Below, in pieces: positions 7,396 to 15,101 of a DNA stretch of 22,007 nucleotides. This stretch comes from an uncultured Verrucomicrobiota bacterium. GTDB lineage: Bacteria; Verrucomicrobiota; Verrucomicrobiia; Opitutales; Opitutaceae. Below the pieces are notes generated by a model. That model did not search any database. It was not told the DNA's origin and saw only the letters and a program-made list of their open reading frames with translations. Position 1 is the stretch's first letter, and every line of letters starts with the position of its first letter. The translations under genes were made by a program, and so were the position numbers. Location of the stretch: contig CAIXIZ010000276.1 of the NCBI GenBank assembly GCA_903919625.1, forward strand, positions 1 through 22,007, given 5' to 3'.

Positions 7396-10032
7396 TCAGG
7401 CTTTGTTTGGACGCCGGCGGAGGGCCGCCAGGCAGTTTTCAATGGTCACGGGTTTCAGCAAATAGTCGCTGGCACCCTGGGTGAGCGCACGGGTGCGCAT
7501 TTCGGCGCGCTGGTCGGCGGTGACCATGATGATCCAAGGATCGCGGGCGCCGGCCTCACCGGTGCGGATGCGCTGCACGACTTCCAGGCCGTCCATGTCG
7601 GGCATATGGATGTCCAGCAGGAGCGCATCGAACTTTTCCCCGGCGGTGAGGGTGGCCAGTGCGGCCGGCCCGTTGTCCACGCCCACCGCCGTGCAGCCGA
7701 GATTGGTGACGATGCTGGTAAGCAGGCGGAGATTGACGGGATTGTCGTCCACCAGGAGCAGGCGCAGGCCGAGGTGCGGGCGCGACAGCGCGGTCATTGG
7801 CGGGCGGGACACCGTATCGAAGAGGCCGGCCAGCAGGGCATGGTGGAGGGGCTTGCCGAGCAGACGGGGAAAAAACATGCGCAATGCCTGGCGGTCGGCG
7901 GCGGAGTGGGCGCCATGGATGAGGCCGATGGCGCGGGCCGCCGGCCATCCGGCCGCCAGCGAACGGCCGGAGCGGGCGAGCGTGAGGATGTTATCGTCAC
8001 AATCGACGATGATCGCATCGGCCCGGGTGGCGGGAATGGCGGCGATTTCGCATGCCACGGTTTCCGCCCCGAGCGCCGCGAGAACCCGGGCCAGTTCGGC
8101 CCGCAGGCCGGCACGGGCGCACACGAGGGCGACACAGCGGCCCGCGAGCGCGGTGCCGGGCGGAGGCGCCGGCTGCTCAATCCTGGCCTCAACCGTGAGG
8201 TGGAAAGTGGTGCCGGTCTCTGGCGTGCTTTCGATGGTGATGTCGCCGCCAAGCAGCCGGGCAAGATGGCGGCTGATGGCGAGGCCCAGTCCTGCCCCGC
8301 CATGGCGGCGGCGGAGACCGGCGTCGAGCTGGCTGAAGGGCTGGAACAGCCTGGTTTGCTCGGCGGCGGTGATGCCCGGACCGGTGTCCCGCACCGCAAA
8401 TTCGAGGACGCATCGCGTTGGATCTGGCCGGCCCGCGCCCGCAGGCGGGAGGAAGGAGGATGGCGCTGACCCGGCGGGCTGGGCCCGACCGTCGGCCGGA
8501 TCCGACGCCGGCGGCTGCACGGCGAGCGTGACCTCGACCTCGCCCTGCATGGTGAATTTGAGCGCGTTGCCCACGAGGTTGACGAGCGCCTGCCGCACCC
8601 GGCCGGCGTCAAGGGCAACCTGGGCGGGAACGTCGGCTGCGGCGTGGTGGAGCAGGACGAGATTTTTGTCCGCCGCCTGCGTCGCGAGCAGATCGAACGT
8701 CTCCTCGACGAGATCACGCGGGTCGCAGGGGACCAGGTCGAGCTTCACCCGGCCCGCCTCAATCCGCGAATAGTCCAGCACATCCCCCGTCAGGCGGAGG
8801 AGCGCATCCGCGCTGAGGCGGATGGTTTCAACATACTCGCGCTGCTCGGCCGTGAGCGGAGTGTCGGTCAGCAGGCTGGTAAATCCAACGATGCCGTTGA
8901 GCGGAGTGTGCAGCTCATGGCTCATGGTGGCGAGGAAACGGCCCTTGGCCTGGTCGCCGGCCTCGGCCCGTTCCAGTGCCTCGCGGAGCTCGGTTTCGGT
9001 CCGCTTTGAGGCGGTCATGTCGTCGAACACGGCGACAAAACTGGTGACCCGGCCATCGCGGGCGAGCACGGGAGTGATGACGCCCCGCACCGGATAGGAT
9101 TCACCGGACTTCCGGCGATTATACCATTCGCCGGTCCAGGTGCGGCCGGCCCGGACAGAGGTGACCATCTCCGCAATCATTTCGGGCGGAGTTTCCGCCA
9201 CCTGAAAGTCACGCCATGGCCGGCCAATCAGCTCGCGCCGGGTGTAGCCGACCTGTCGGCAAAGTCCGGCATTGGCGTATTCGATGCGGCTGGCGAGATC
9301 CACGATGAGCACGGCGGACTGGCTCTGCTCGACCGCTTCGGACAGGTTACGGAGCGCCTCCCGTTGCGCGCCACGGCGCCGCGTGAGGGTGAGGGCGGCG
9401 AGCGGCAAACCGAAGAGGGCCCACACATAGCCGGCGGAAGTGAACGCGGCGGCCCAGAGGTCGTGCCGCCAGCTGGCGGCATCAAGATCCAGGCCGAGAA
9501 TGTCCTTGGCTGCGCCCGCTGGCGGCGGCGGACCGACGAGCGCGTAGCCCGTGACCCACTCGCCGAACTCATCGCTTTCGGGCCCTTCGGTGGCGGGCTG
9601 GCTGTCGGCGATGATCCGGCGCAGCCCGGGGGCCTTGCCAGGGTTTTGAAAGTTGTCGTAATTGTCCCCGGGCAATGACTCATCCTTTGCGCCAACCGGG
9701 GTCGAATCGGCGAGAAATATGACCCTGCCCGTCGTCGGCAAAAACCGGAAAAGATAGACGTAATGCACCTGCGGCTGGACATCATGGAGGCGCATGAGGC
9801 GGGACTTGACCGAGGCGTAGGCGGGGGTGGTGACGTCAGCCTTGGTCCCGGCGAGCAGCCGCAGCTCCGCCGCGTCGAACGCGACGGCACTGCGTTTGGC
9901 GTCCGCCATCAGGTCGGCGAGAATGGCGGCCTGCAGCCGGGTGCGGCTCCACCCGCCGGCCACGAGACCGGCCAGGAAAATGACCCCGCCGAGCGCAAAC
10001 AGCACGGGGCGGCGTAGGAGCGACGAGAGCAT
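7396..10032 (-). CDS. Membrane-bound hybrid histidine kinase (Cache-like sensor, PAS, HisKA, HATPase, REC)
   Basis: This 878-residue sensor kinase starts with a helix (9-27), then an extracytoplasmic domain (about 28-195) that looks Cache/PDC-like (HYVYLFRFLP, GRVIFLADSTP, WVTGYALVG, ILGLDLDA), and a second helix (197-217). A PAS domain (about 232-345) follows, then HisKA with SHELHTPLNG (His372 phosphoacceptor; His replaces the usual Arg of HELRTP). The HATPase has NLVGNALKF, DTGPGI and GGAGLGLAI, with a Pro/Ala-rich insert at 507-540. A degenerate receiver-like region lies at about 632-745. A full receiver (756-875) has Asp762/763, phospho-Asp807, Thr838 and Lys860. A GTG at 10086 would add 18 residues, but a terminator of the gene upstream sits 6 bases before it and the helix begins after ATG 10032. 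The signal sensed is unknown, and no output partner is adjacent. Confidence 0.93.
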   Translation of the reverse strand: MLSSLLRRPVLFALGGVIFLAGLVAGGWSRTRLQAAILADLMADAKRSAVAFDAAELRLLAGTKADVTTPAYASVKSRLMRLHDVQPQVHYVYLFRFLPTTGRVIFLADSTPVGAKDESLPGDNYDNFQNPGKAPGLRRIIADSQPATEGPESDEFGEWVTGYALVGPPPPAGAAKDILGLDLDAASWRHDLWAAAFTSAGYVWALFGLPLAALTLTRRRGAQREALRNLSEAVEQSQSAVLIVDLASRIEYANAGLCRQVGYTRRELIGRPWRDFQVAETPPEMIAEMVTSVRAGRTWTGEWYNRRKSGESYPVRGVITPVLARDGRVTSFVAVFDDMTASKRTETELREALERAEAGDQAKGRFLATMSHELHTPLNGIVGFTSLLTDTPLTAEQREYVETIRLSADALLRLTGDVLDYSRIEAGRVKLDLVPCDPRDLVEETFDLLATQAADKNLVLLHHAAADVPAQVALDAGRVRQALVNLVGNALKFTMQGEVEVTLAVQPPASDPADGRAQPAGSAPSSFLPPAGAGRPDPTRCVLEFAVRDTGPGITAAEQTRLFQPFSQLDAGLRRRHGGAGLGLAISRHLARLLGGDITIESTPETGTTFHLTVEARIEQPAPPPGTALAGRCVALVCARAGLRAELARVLAALGAETVACEIAAIPATRADAIIVDCDDNILTLARSGRSLAAGWPAARAIGLIHGAHSAADRQALRMFFPRLLGKPLHHALLAGLFDTVSRPPMTALSRPHLGLRLLLVDDNPVNLRLLTSIVTNLGCTAVGVDNGPAALATLTAGEKFDALLLDIHMPDMDGLEVVQRIRTGEAGARDPWIIMVTADQRAEMRTRALTQGASDYLLKPVTIENCLAALRRRPNKA

Positions 10033-10091
10033 GGCGGCGGGACTGAGGCAAAACCGTGGCCTCGCGGTGCGCAACCCCGAAGGCACCCCCC

Positions 10092-10125
10092 AAAAAAACC
10101 GCCGCCAGCACGAGGCTGGCGGCGG
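10092..10125 (-). terminator. Intrinsic terminator of the SWIB gene
   Basis: A perfect 11-bp stem (CCGCCGCCAGC, 10099-10109, pairing with 10115-10125) encloses a five-base loop. Read on the minus strand it is followed directly by seven T (10098-10092). It lies 43-76 bases past the stop of the SWIB gene and just before the histidine kinase, so the kinase probably has its own promoter or depends on read-through. Confidence 0.88.
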
Positions 10126-10167
10126 CAGGAAAGCTTACCGTGAGGGCAAGCCCGGACCGGACGAGGC

Positions 10168-10431
10168 TTATTTCTTCAGATGGCCCGAGACGAGTTTGGT
10201 CATCTCGAACATGCTGACCTTGGCCTTGCCACCGAACACCACCTTGAGGGCGGCGTCGGCATTGATCTGGGTTCTGACCTTCTTATCCTGGAGACCGTTC
10301 TTTTTGATGTAGTCCCAGAGTTTCTTGGTAAGCTCCGTGCGCGGGAGGGGTTTCGAACCGACCACGGCCGAGAGGACGTCGTCAGGCTGAACCGGTTTCA
10401 TGAATGCTGCGTTGGGTTTGCGTTTTGCCAT
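10168..10431 (-). CDS. SWIB/MDM2 domain protein, stand-alone
   Basis: This 87-residue protein consists almost entirely of one SWIB/MDM2 domain. Typical features are the N-terminal KPVQPDDVLSAVVGSKPLPRTELTK in two parts (PLPRTELTKKLWDYIKKNGLQD is the family core), then DKKVRTQINADAALKVVFGG and a C-terminal FEMTKLVSGHLKK helix. It is basic (many Lys) and has no signal peptide, so it should be cytoplasmic and possibly nucleoid-associated. In eukaryotes the domain is part of SWI/SNF chromatin complexes. Short bacterial versions occur in Chlamydiae (also fused to topoisomerase I), Verrucomicrobia and some others; their role is not settled. It stands alone, with a strong terminator 43 bases downstream. 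The family call is firm and the function is not. Confidence 0.93.
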   Translation of the reverse strand: MAKRKPNAAFMKPVQPDDVLSAVVGSKPLPRTELTKKLWDYIKKNGLQDKKVRTQINADAALKVVFGGKAKVSMFEMTKLVSGHLKK

Positions 10432-10544
10432 AGCGACATCGGGTCTAGGGCGGCGCGGGGCGTTTGCAAAGCATTTTTCAGAGGTAAATTTGCCGGGGGT
10501 GTTGGCGGGGACGGCGGCGATGCCAGCAAGGATCGGCCACCGAC

Positions 10545-10577
10545 AAAAAAACGCGCGCCGGACAAGGCACGCGTTTT
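10545..10577 (-). terminator. Intrinsic terminator of the Gly-rich protein gene
   Basis: A 12-bp stem with one mismatch (10548-10559 with 10566-10577) and a six-base loop is followed on the minus strand by a run of T (10551-10545, partly inside the stem). It begins 22 bases past the stop codon at 10599. Confidence 0.82.
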
Positions 10578-10598
10578 AAAAATAATCCTGGCAGAGGC

Positions 10599-11315
10599 TC
10601 AGGCGCCGCCGCGGCCGCCTGCGGCACCACCACCTGCGCCACCACCTGCGCCACCACCACCTGCGCCTGCGCCACCGCCTGCGCCTGCGCCACCGCCTGC
10701 GCCACCACCTGCGCCTGCGCCACCGCCTGCGCCACCGCCTGCGCCACCACCGCCTGCGCCACCACCGCCACGTCCGCCACGTCCGCCACGTCCGCCACCA
10801 TTTGCGGCGGCGCCGCCGCCAAAGCCGCCGCCAGCGCCACCGGCCTGAGTGAGGAGGTTTTGCAGGGCGAGCCCGAGCTGATTGGCGGGATTGGGATTGG
10901 CGGCGGGCGTATTGGTCGGTGAGGTCTGGATAATGGGCTTTTGCAGAAGAATCGTGTAGGTGCGCCGCGTCGGGCCACCGTAGGTCACTTTGACTTTGTC
11001 TGCGTCCGGCAAAAATTCGACGATGGCAGGAGTGGTCGGGTCATCGCTCTTTTTGGCATCCGACCGAATCCAGGTGGGGACATGGGTATTGATATCGTAG
11101 AGGGCCAGATAAGTGACCCCATTGCCGTCCGTATAGGAGCCGTTGTAAGTTAGCGGAGAATCAGTGGAAGGGGCGTCGCTGCCATCTTTTGACTGAAAAG
11201 GAGAGTCCTTGAGCATGGCGTCGAGCGAGCCGGTGACACCAAACAAGGCGGACGGGCCACTCAGACAAAGACCACTGAACAAGAGGACAGGGAGGGAGTA
11301 CCGGGACAGTTTCAT
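10599..11315 (-). CDS. Exported protein with a Gly/Ala-rich low-complexity tail
   Basis: I do not recognise a named family. The 238-residue product begins with a Sec signal peptide (MKLSRYSLPVLLFSGLCLSG, ending near residue 26). Residues 30-130 form a small domain with alternating hydrophobic and polar residues (YNGSYTDGNGVTYLALYD, THVPTWIRSD, VKVTYGGPTRRTYTILLQK). This could be a small beta-barrel or OB-like fold, and similar short modules occur in exported verrucomicrobial proteins; that resemblance is from memory and weak. A short Pro/Asn linker and an amphipathic helix (ANQLGLALQNLLTQ) lead to an 80-residue tail (159-238) that is nearly all Gly and Ala, with an RGGRGGRGG block at 176-184. 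A TTG at 11333 would add six residues; ATG 11315 fits the signal peptide better. The tail may be cell-surface, adhesive or disordered. It ends in a strong terminator. Confidence 0.72.
   Translation of the reverse strand: MKLSRYSLPVLLFSGLCLSGPSALFGVTGSLDAMLKDSPFQSKDGSDAPSTDSPLTYNGSYTDGNGVTYLALYDINTHVPTWIRSDAKKSDDPTTPAIVEFLPDADKVKVTYGGPTRRTYTILLQKPIIQTSPTNTPAANPNPANQLGLALQNLLTQAGGAGGGFGGGAAANGGGRGGRGGRGGGGAGGGGAGGGAGGGAGAGGGAGGGAGAGGGAGAGGGGAGGGAGGGAAGGRGGA
10624..10797. repeat. Imperfect tandem repeats of GCGCC/ACC-type units encoding the Gly/Ala tail
   Basis: On the + strand this block consists of reshuffled short units such as TGCGCC, ACCACC and ACCGCC in multiples of three bases. It ends in three perfect tandem copies of the 9-mer CGTCCGCCA (10771-10797). 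The units keep the frame of the minus-strand gene and encode GAGGG-type and RGG repeats. Such arrays can lengthen or shorten by slippage without breaking the frame. Confidence 0.85.
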
Positions 11316-11411
11316 GGTATAAGGGGAAGGCAAGATGGGTGCAGTTGCAAAGGATGACGGCGCGGATCAGGCCAAGGTAACAAAGCTGGCTCCTTTGCGC
11401 ACAAATTGCCA

Positions 11412-11426
11412 GCCTCAATTTGAGGC
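11412..11426. other. 15-bp near-palindrome in the intergenic region
   Basis: GCCTCAA-T-TTGAGGC is a perfect 7-bp dyad around one central base. It lies about 100 bases upstream of the exported Gly-rich protein gene and about 60 bases downstream of the EIIA-like gene. It could be an operator for the former; no clear promoter hexamers were identified next to it. Confidence 0.35.
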
Positions 11427-11448
11427 CGTCCGGGTTGATTTTGCTGGT

Positions 11449-11469
11449 TGCCACCGTCGGTCGGTGGCA
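11449..11469 (-). terminator. Possible terminator hairpin after the mgtA-EIIA unit
   Basis: A perfect 8-bp stem (TGCCACCG with CGGTGGCA) and five-base loop lies 15 bases past the EIIA-like stop codon. There is no T tract on the minus strand, so intrinsic termination is uncertain. Confidence 0.35.
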
Positions 11470-11483
11470 GCTTTCGGCCGTGT

Positions 11484-12272
11484 TTAAACCGGCCTCAGGG
11501 CCAGGTAATCATACAGAATACGGTCAGGTTGATAATGGGAGGAGGATCGCAGTAGCAATTCAACCCCTTGGACTTCCGCATGACCTGCCTGGCCGAGCAA
11601 GGCGGTCAACTGCGGGGCGTTTTCCAACAGCCGGACCAGTTCGCGGTCCTGGCAGAGCACCATCGGCGGGCGGCCCGGAGTCGCCAGAATTGACAAGGCC
11701 ACGAGGTTGCGCGACTGCCCGAGCAGCTGGCCGGCGGCCCCCGCCTGCACCTCGGCCCGTTTCACCTCGAGCTGGATCATCCGGGCTTTGGACTCCGGCA
11801 CCATGGACTCCAGTGCTGCGCTTACGGCGTCCAACAGGCGGTTGCGCACCTCGCCGAGGTCGCCCAGGGTTTGGAGCTGCTGGAGCTCAGGGCGGGTGGT
11901 GATGGCCTTGGCCAGCGAGGAGATTTCCTTGAGGTAGGCGTTTTTCTGGGCATCGGGCACGAAATACATCACAACCAGATGAACGGGCAGGTTGTCGGGC
12001 GAGCCGTAGTCGATGCCGGCCGGGCTCCAGCCGATGGCACAGACCAGTTCGCCGTCCCGGGGGCTGCGGGCGTGCGGGCAGGCCCAGCCTTTGCCGATGC
12101 CGGTGTTGTTTTGCTGTTCCCGCGCCTGGACTTTCTCGGTGATGCCGCCGTCGACCCCGATGTCGGGGATCGCCTCGATCAGGGTCGCGAGATACTCGAG
12201 CGCCTTGTTCTTGTGGCTGTCGGTCAGTTCGATCAACCGGCCATCTTGGAGGGCGTTGAGGAGGCTTTTCAT
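11484..12272 (-). CDS. PTS EIIA (PtsN/fructose type)-like protein with extra C-terminal domain
   Basis: This 262-residue soluble protein has an N-terminal EIIA type-2 domain (about 1-150). The sequence GIGKGWACPHAR (58-69) matches the family phosphorylation motif, with His67 the expected phospho-site. LVVMYFVP and YLKEISSLAKAI fit the following strand and helix. Such domains accept phosphate from HPr or NPr. In PtsN-like proteins they regulate transporters and kinases, for example K+ uptake in enterobacteria, rather than move sugar. Residues about 160-262 are extra: a Val/Ala-rich helix and a second alpha/beta module (LVALSILATPGRPPMVLC, then VELLLRSSS) with no motif I can name. No EIIB or EIIC gene is near. 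The ATG lies only 4 bases after the mgtA stop, so the two are co-transcribed. An upstream TTG at 12290 would overlap mgtA and is less likely. Confidence 0.82.
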   Translation of the reverse strand: MKSLLNALQDGRLIELTDSHKNKALEYLATLIEAIPDIGVDGGITEKVQAREQQNNTGIGKGWACPHARSPRDGELVCAIGWSPAGIDYGSPDNLPVHLVVMYFVPDAQKNAYLKEISSLAKAITTRPELQQLQTLGDLGEVRNRLLDAVSAALESMVPESKARMIQLEVKRAEVQAGAAGQLLGQSRNLVALSILATPGRPPMVLCQDRELVRLLENAPQLTALLGQAGHAEVQGVELLLRSSSHYQPDRILYDYLALRPV

Positions 12273-12276
12273 GGTT

Positions 12277-14940
12277 TTAGTCGATGCCAAATTTGCGGAT
12301 GAACCACATTTTGACGTTGTGGGTGAGGATGGCGTAGCCGCAGAGAAACCCCACGATCCAGAGCCAAAAGCTGGGCGGGAGGGGCACCAGGCCGAAGAAG
12401 GCGCCCAAGGGCAGATAGGGCAAGGCGCCGCCGATCAGCATGACCAGGCAGGTGGTGAACAGCATGGCCGGGCTGGCGATGCTCTGCACAAAGGGGATCC
12501 GGTTGGTGCGGATGATATGGACGATGAGCGTCTGGGTCAGGATGGACTCCACAAACCAGCCGGTGTGAAACAGCCTTTCATAGTAGGCTTTCATTTCCGG
12601 CGGCGTGGAGGCGGCGGAGAAGAGGCGGCAATGGAAAAAATACAGCATCACAAAAAACGTGGCGTAATCGAAAATGGAACTGATCGGCCCGACACACATC
12701 ATGAAACGGCGGATGTTCTCGATGTTCCACTTGCGGGGGGTGGTGAGATATTCCTCGTCCACCCGGTCCGACGGGATGCCGACCTGGGAGGCATCATAGA
12801 GCAGATTGTTGACCAGCACCTGGATGGGGGCCATCGGCAGAAAAGGCAGAAACCAGGCGCCCCCGACCACGCTGAACATGTTGCCGAAGTTGGAGCTGGC
12901 GCCCATGCGGATGTATTTGATGATGTTGCCGAACACCTTCCGGCCCTCGATGATGCCGTCGCCGAGCACGAGCAGGCTTTTCTCCAGCAGGATGATGTCG
13001 GCCGACTCCTTGGCGACATCGACCGCGGTGTCCACCGAGATGCCGACATCGGCCGCGCGCATGGAGGGGGCGTCATTGATGCCATCGCCCATGTAGCCGA
13101 TGACGTGGCCGCGCTTCTGGAGCGCGACGATGATCCGCTCTTTTTGCGCCGGGGAAAGGCGGGCGAAAACGTTGGTCTTCTCGGCCAGCTCCCCCAGCTG
13201 GGCTTCGCTCAGGCCGAACAGCTTCTCGCCGGTGATGATTTCGCCGGCCTCCAAGCCTACATCCTTGCAGATTTTCCGCGTCACGAGGGCATTGTCCCCC
13301 GTCAGAATCTTGGTCGCCACCCCGAACTGCTTCAGCGCGGCGATGGCCTTTTCCGCCGTCCCCTTCGGCGGGTCGAGGAAGGCGATGTAACCGAGCAGGA
13401 TCAGGTCGTTTTCGTCCGCCACGCTGAACACCGGCTTGGTGCGGGGGAACTCCCGGTAGGCGATGCCGAGCACCCGGTAGCCGTCGCGGCTCAGCTCCTC
13501 GTATTCCTCCATCAGGTCGTTCTTGATCAGGTCAATCATCAGGTGGACCTCATCGTCCACCTGGTAATGGGTGCAGCTTTTGTAGATGTCCTCCACGGCG
13601 CCCTTGCAGATCAGGACGTGGTCGCCTTCGTAGTCCACGACGACGGACATCCGTTTCCGCTGAAAATCAAAGGGGATCTCATCCACTTTTTTGCAGCCGC
13701 GTTCGACATCCAGATCGCTGTGCGCCAGGACAGACCGGTCGAGCAGATTGCGCAGCCCCGTCTGGTAATAGCTGTTCATGTAGGCATAACGCAGCACGTC
13801 GTCGCTTTGGCGGCCGGTCACATCCACATGCCTTTCCAGGATGACCCGGTCCTGCGTGAGGGTGCCGGTCTTGTCGGTGCAGAGGATGTCAATCGCCCCG
13901 AAATTCTGGATCGAGTTCAGCCGTTTCACGATCACCTTCTTTTTCGCCATGGCCATCGCGCCCTTGGAGAGGTTGACGGTGATGATCATGGGCAGCATCT
14001 CCGGGGTCAGTCCCACGGCGACAGACAGGCCGAACAGCAGTGCCTCCGTCCAGTTATGATCCTTGAGGCCGACGATCAGGAAGACGAAGCCCACCATGAC
14101 CACCATGAAGCGGATCATCAGCCAGGTGAACGCGGCGACCCCGCGGTCAAAACTGGTCAGCACCCGCTGGCCGGAGAGCCGGTCCGCAATGGAGCCGAAA
14201 TGGGTCCGCACGCCGGTGTTGACCACGAGGCCGCGCGCGGTGCCGCTGAGGACATTGCTGCCCTGGAAGCAGGCGTTGGGCAGCTCGATGATGCCGCGGC
14301 CGGCCGCGTCGGCCGGCGCGGCCGATTTTTCCACCGGCATGGACTCGCCGGTGAGCGAGGACTGGCTGACGAAAAAGTCCTTCGCCACGATCAGCCGCAG
14401 GTCGGCCGGGACGATCGCGCCCGCCTGCAGGATCACGATGTCCCCCGGCACAATCTCCGCCATGGGAATCTCCACCTCCAGGCCGGCGCGCAGCACATGG
14501 CAGTTGGTCTGCACCATCGCCTGCAGTTTTTCCACCGCCCGGCTGGAGCGGTGTTCCTGGAAATACGCGAGCACCACGCTCAGGAGCAGCATCACCCCGA
14601 CGACGACCGCCGAAGGAATATCGTGCATGAGCAATGAGACCACGCAGATCACGAGCAGCTGGATCACCAGCGGATTTTTGCAGCGGCCCAACAGCTCCAA
14701 AAAGATGCCGGGCGGTTTGTTATGGCCGATTTCGTTGACGCCAAATTCCTTGCGCGCGCGCTCGACCTCGGCCGCGGCCAGCCCCCGTTCGGTCACGCCC
14801 AGATGCGCCAACGCCTCTTCGGGAGGCAGCTGGCACAGGTCCAGCAGCTTTTGCTCATGCTCCGTAATGTTCGCGGACGAGGCCTTGGCTTCCTTCAGGA
14901 AGACGGCCGGATGAATTTTTCCCAGAACGTATCGGAACAT
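12277..14940 (-). CDS. mgtA: Magnesium-transporting P-type ATPase, MgtA type (P3B)
   Basis: This 887-residue inner-membrane ion pump has an N-terminal cation-ATPase domain (about 28-95: LPPEEALAHLGVTERGL). Helices 1-2 follow (92-128), then the actuator domain with LTGES (196-200) and helix 4 with LTPEMLPMI, the form typical of MgtA/MgtB instead of the PEGL of Ca2+ pumps. The phosphorylation site is CTDKTGTLT (Asp356). The nucleotide-binding domain has FDFQRKRMSVVV and ICKGAVE, the hinge is MGDGINDAPSMRAADVGISVD, and about six C-terminal helices complete the protein. It uses ATP to import Mg2+ when supply is low. A TTG at 14994 would add 18 unlikely residues; ATG 14940 starts MFRYVLGK. Its partner gene, an EIIA-like protein, follows at 4 bases. 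No Mg2+ riboswitch or leader peptide could be recognised upstream. Confidence 0.94.
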   Translation of the reverse strand: MFRYVLGKIHPAVFLKEAKASSANITEHEQKLLDLCQLPPEEALAHLGVTERGLAAAEVERARKEFGVNEIGHNKPPGIFLELLGRCKNPLVIQLLVICVVSLLMHDIPSAVVVGVMLLLSVVLAYFQEHRSSRAVEKLQAMVQTNCHVLRAGLEVEIPMAEIVPGDIVILQAGAIVPADLRLIVAKDFFVSQSSLTGESMPVEKSAAPADAAGRGIIELPNACFQGSNVLSGTARGLVVNTGVRTHFGSIADRLSGQRVLTSFDRGVAAFTWLMIRFMVVMVGFVFLIVGLKDHNWTEALLFGLSVAVGLTPEMLPMIITVNLSKGAMAMAKKKVIVKRLNSIQNFGAIDILCTDKTGTLTQDRVILERHVDVTGRQSDDVLRYAYMNSYYQTGLRNLLDRSVLAHSDLDVERGCKKVDEIPFDFQRKRMSVVVDYEGDHVLICKGAVEDIYKSCTHYQVDDEVHLMIDLIKNDLMEEYEELSRDGYRVLGIAYREFPRTKPVFSVADENDLILLGYIAFLDPPKGTAEKAIAALKQFGVATKILTGDNALVTRKICKDVGLEAGEIITGEKLFGLSEAQLGELAEKTNVFARLSPAQKERIIVALQKRGHVIGYMGDGINDAPSMRAADVGISVDTAVDVAKESADIILLEKSLLVLGDGIIEGRKVFGNIIKYIRMGASSNFGNMFSVVGGAWFLPFLPMAPIQVLVNNLLYDASQVGIPSDRVDEEYLTTPRKWNIENIRRFMMCVGPISSIFDYATFFVMLYFFHCRLFSAASTPPEMKAYYERLFHTGWFVESILTQTLIVHIIRTNRIPFVQSIASPAMLFTTCLVMLIGGALPYLPLGAFFGLVPLPPSFWLWIVGFLCGYAILTHNVKMWFIRKFGID

Positions 14941-15101
14941 AAGAGGTGCAGGTAAGGCGCACCGCAGAACAGGCAACTTCCCCAGGGCAGGCAAAGCATT
15001 TTTCTCCCGGGCGCAGGCCGGAGGTGACCGTTGGGTCAGGGCCGTTGCCCTCGCCCAATTAATATCTTGTAGCGGCCGGCCGCTGTCGCCAGCCTGGAAC
15101 C
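14941..15101. promoter_or_regulatory. Divergent intergenic region with a 14-bp palindrome (15071-15084)
   Basis: These 161 bases separate mgtA (-) from the exporter operon (+), so both promoters should lie here. AGCGGCC-GGCCGCT is a perfect palindrome at 15071-15084, ending 17 bases before the adaptor ATG. An AT-rich patch beside it (15056-15069, CCAATTAATATCTT) could hold a -10 element for either direction. No confident -35/-10 pair was found. Confidence 0.45.

Noticed and set aside
10180..10848. Pro-rich + strand frame over the SWIB gene and repeat block
   Set aside because: The Ala/Pro repeats are just the complement of the Gly/Ala tail. The minus-strand frame has a signal peptide and a terminator; this one has neither and crosses another gene.
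12013..14637. Very long + strand frame (874 codons) opposite mgtA and the EIIA gene
   Set aside because: It crosses two certain genes, and its product is a low-complexity mirror (many His, Asp, Gln). It is a GC-bias artefact.
14941..15101. Mg2+-sensing M-box riboswitch or mgtL-like leader peptide before mgtA
   Set aside because: I could not find the conserved M-box core or a Pro-rich leader frame, and the space is short. A covariance search with the Rfam M-box model would settle it.
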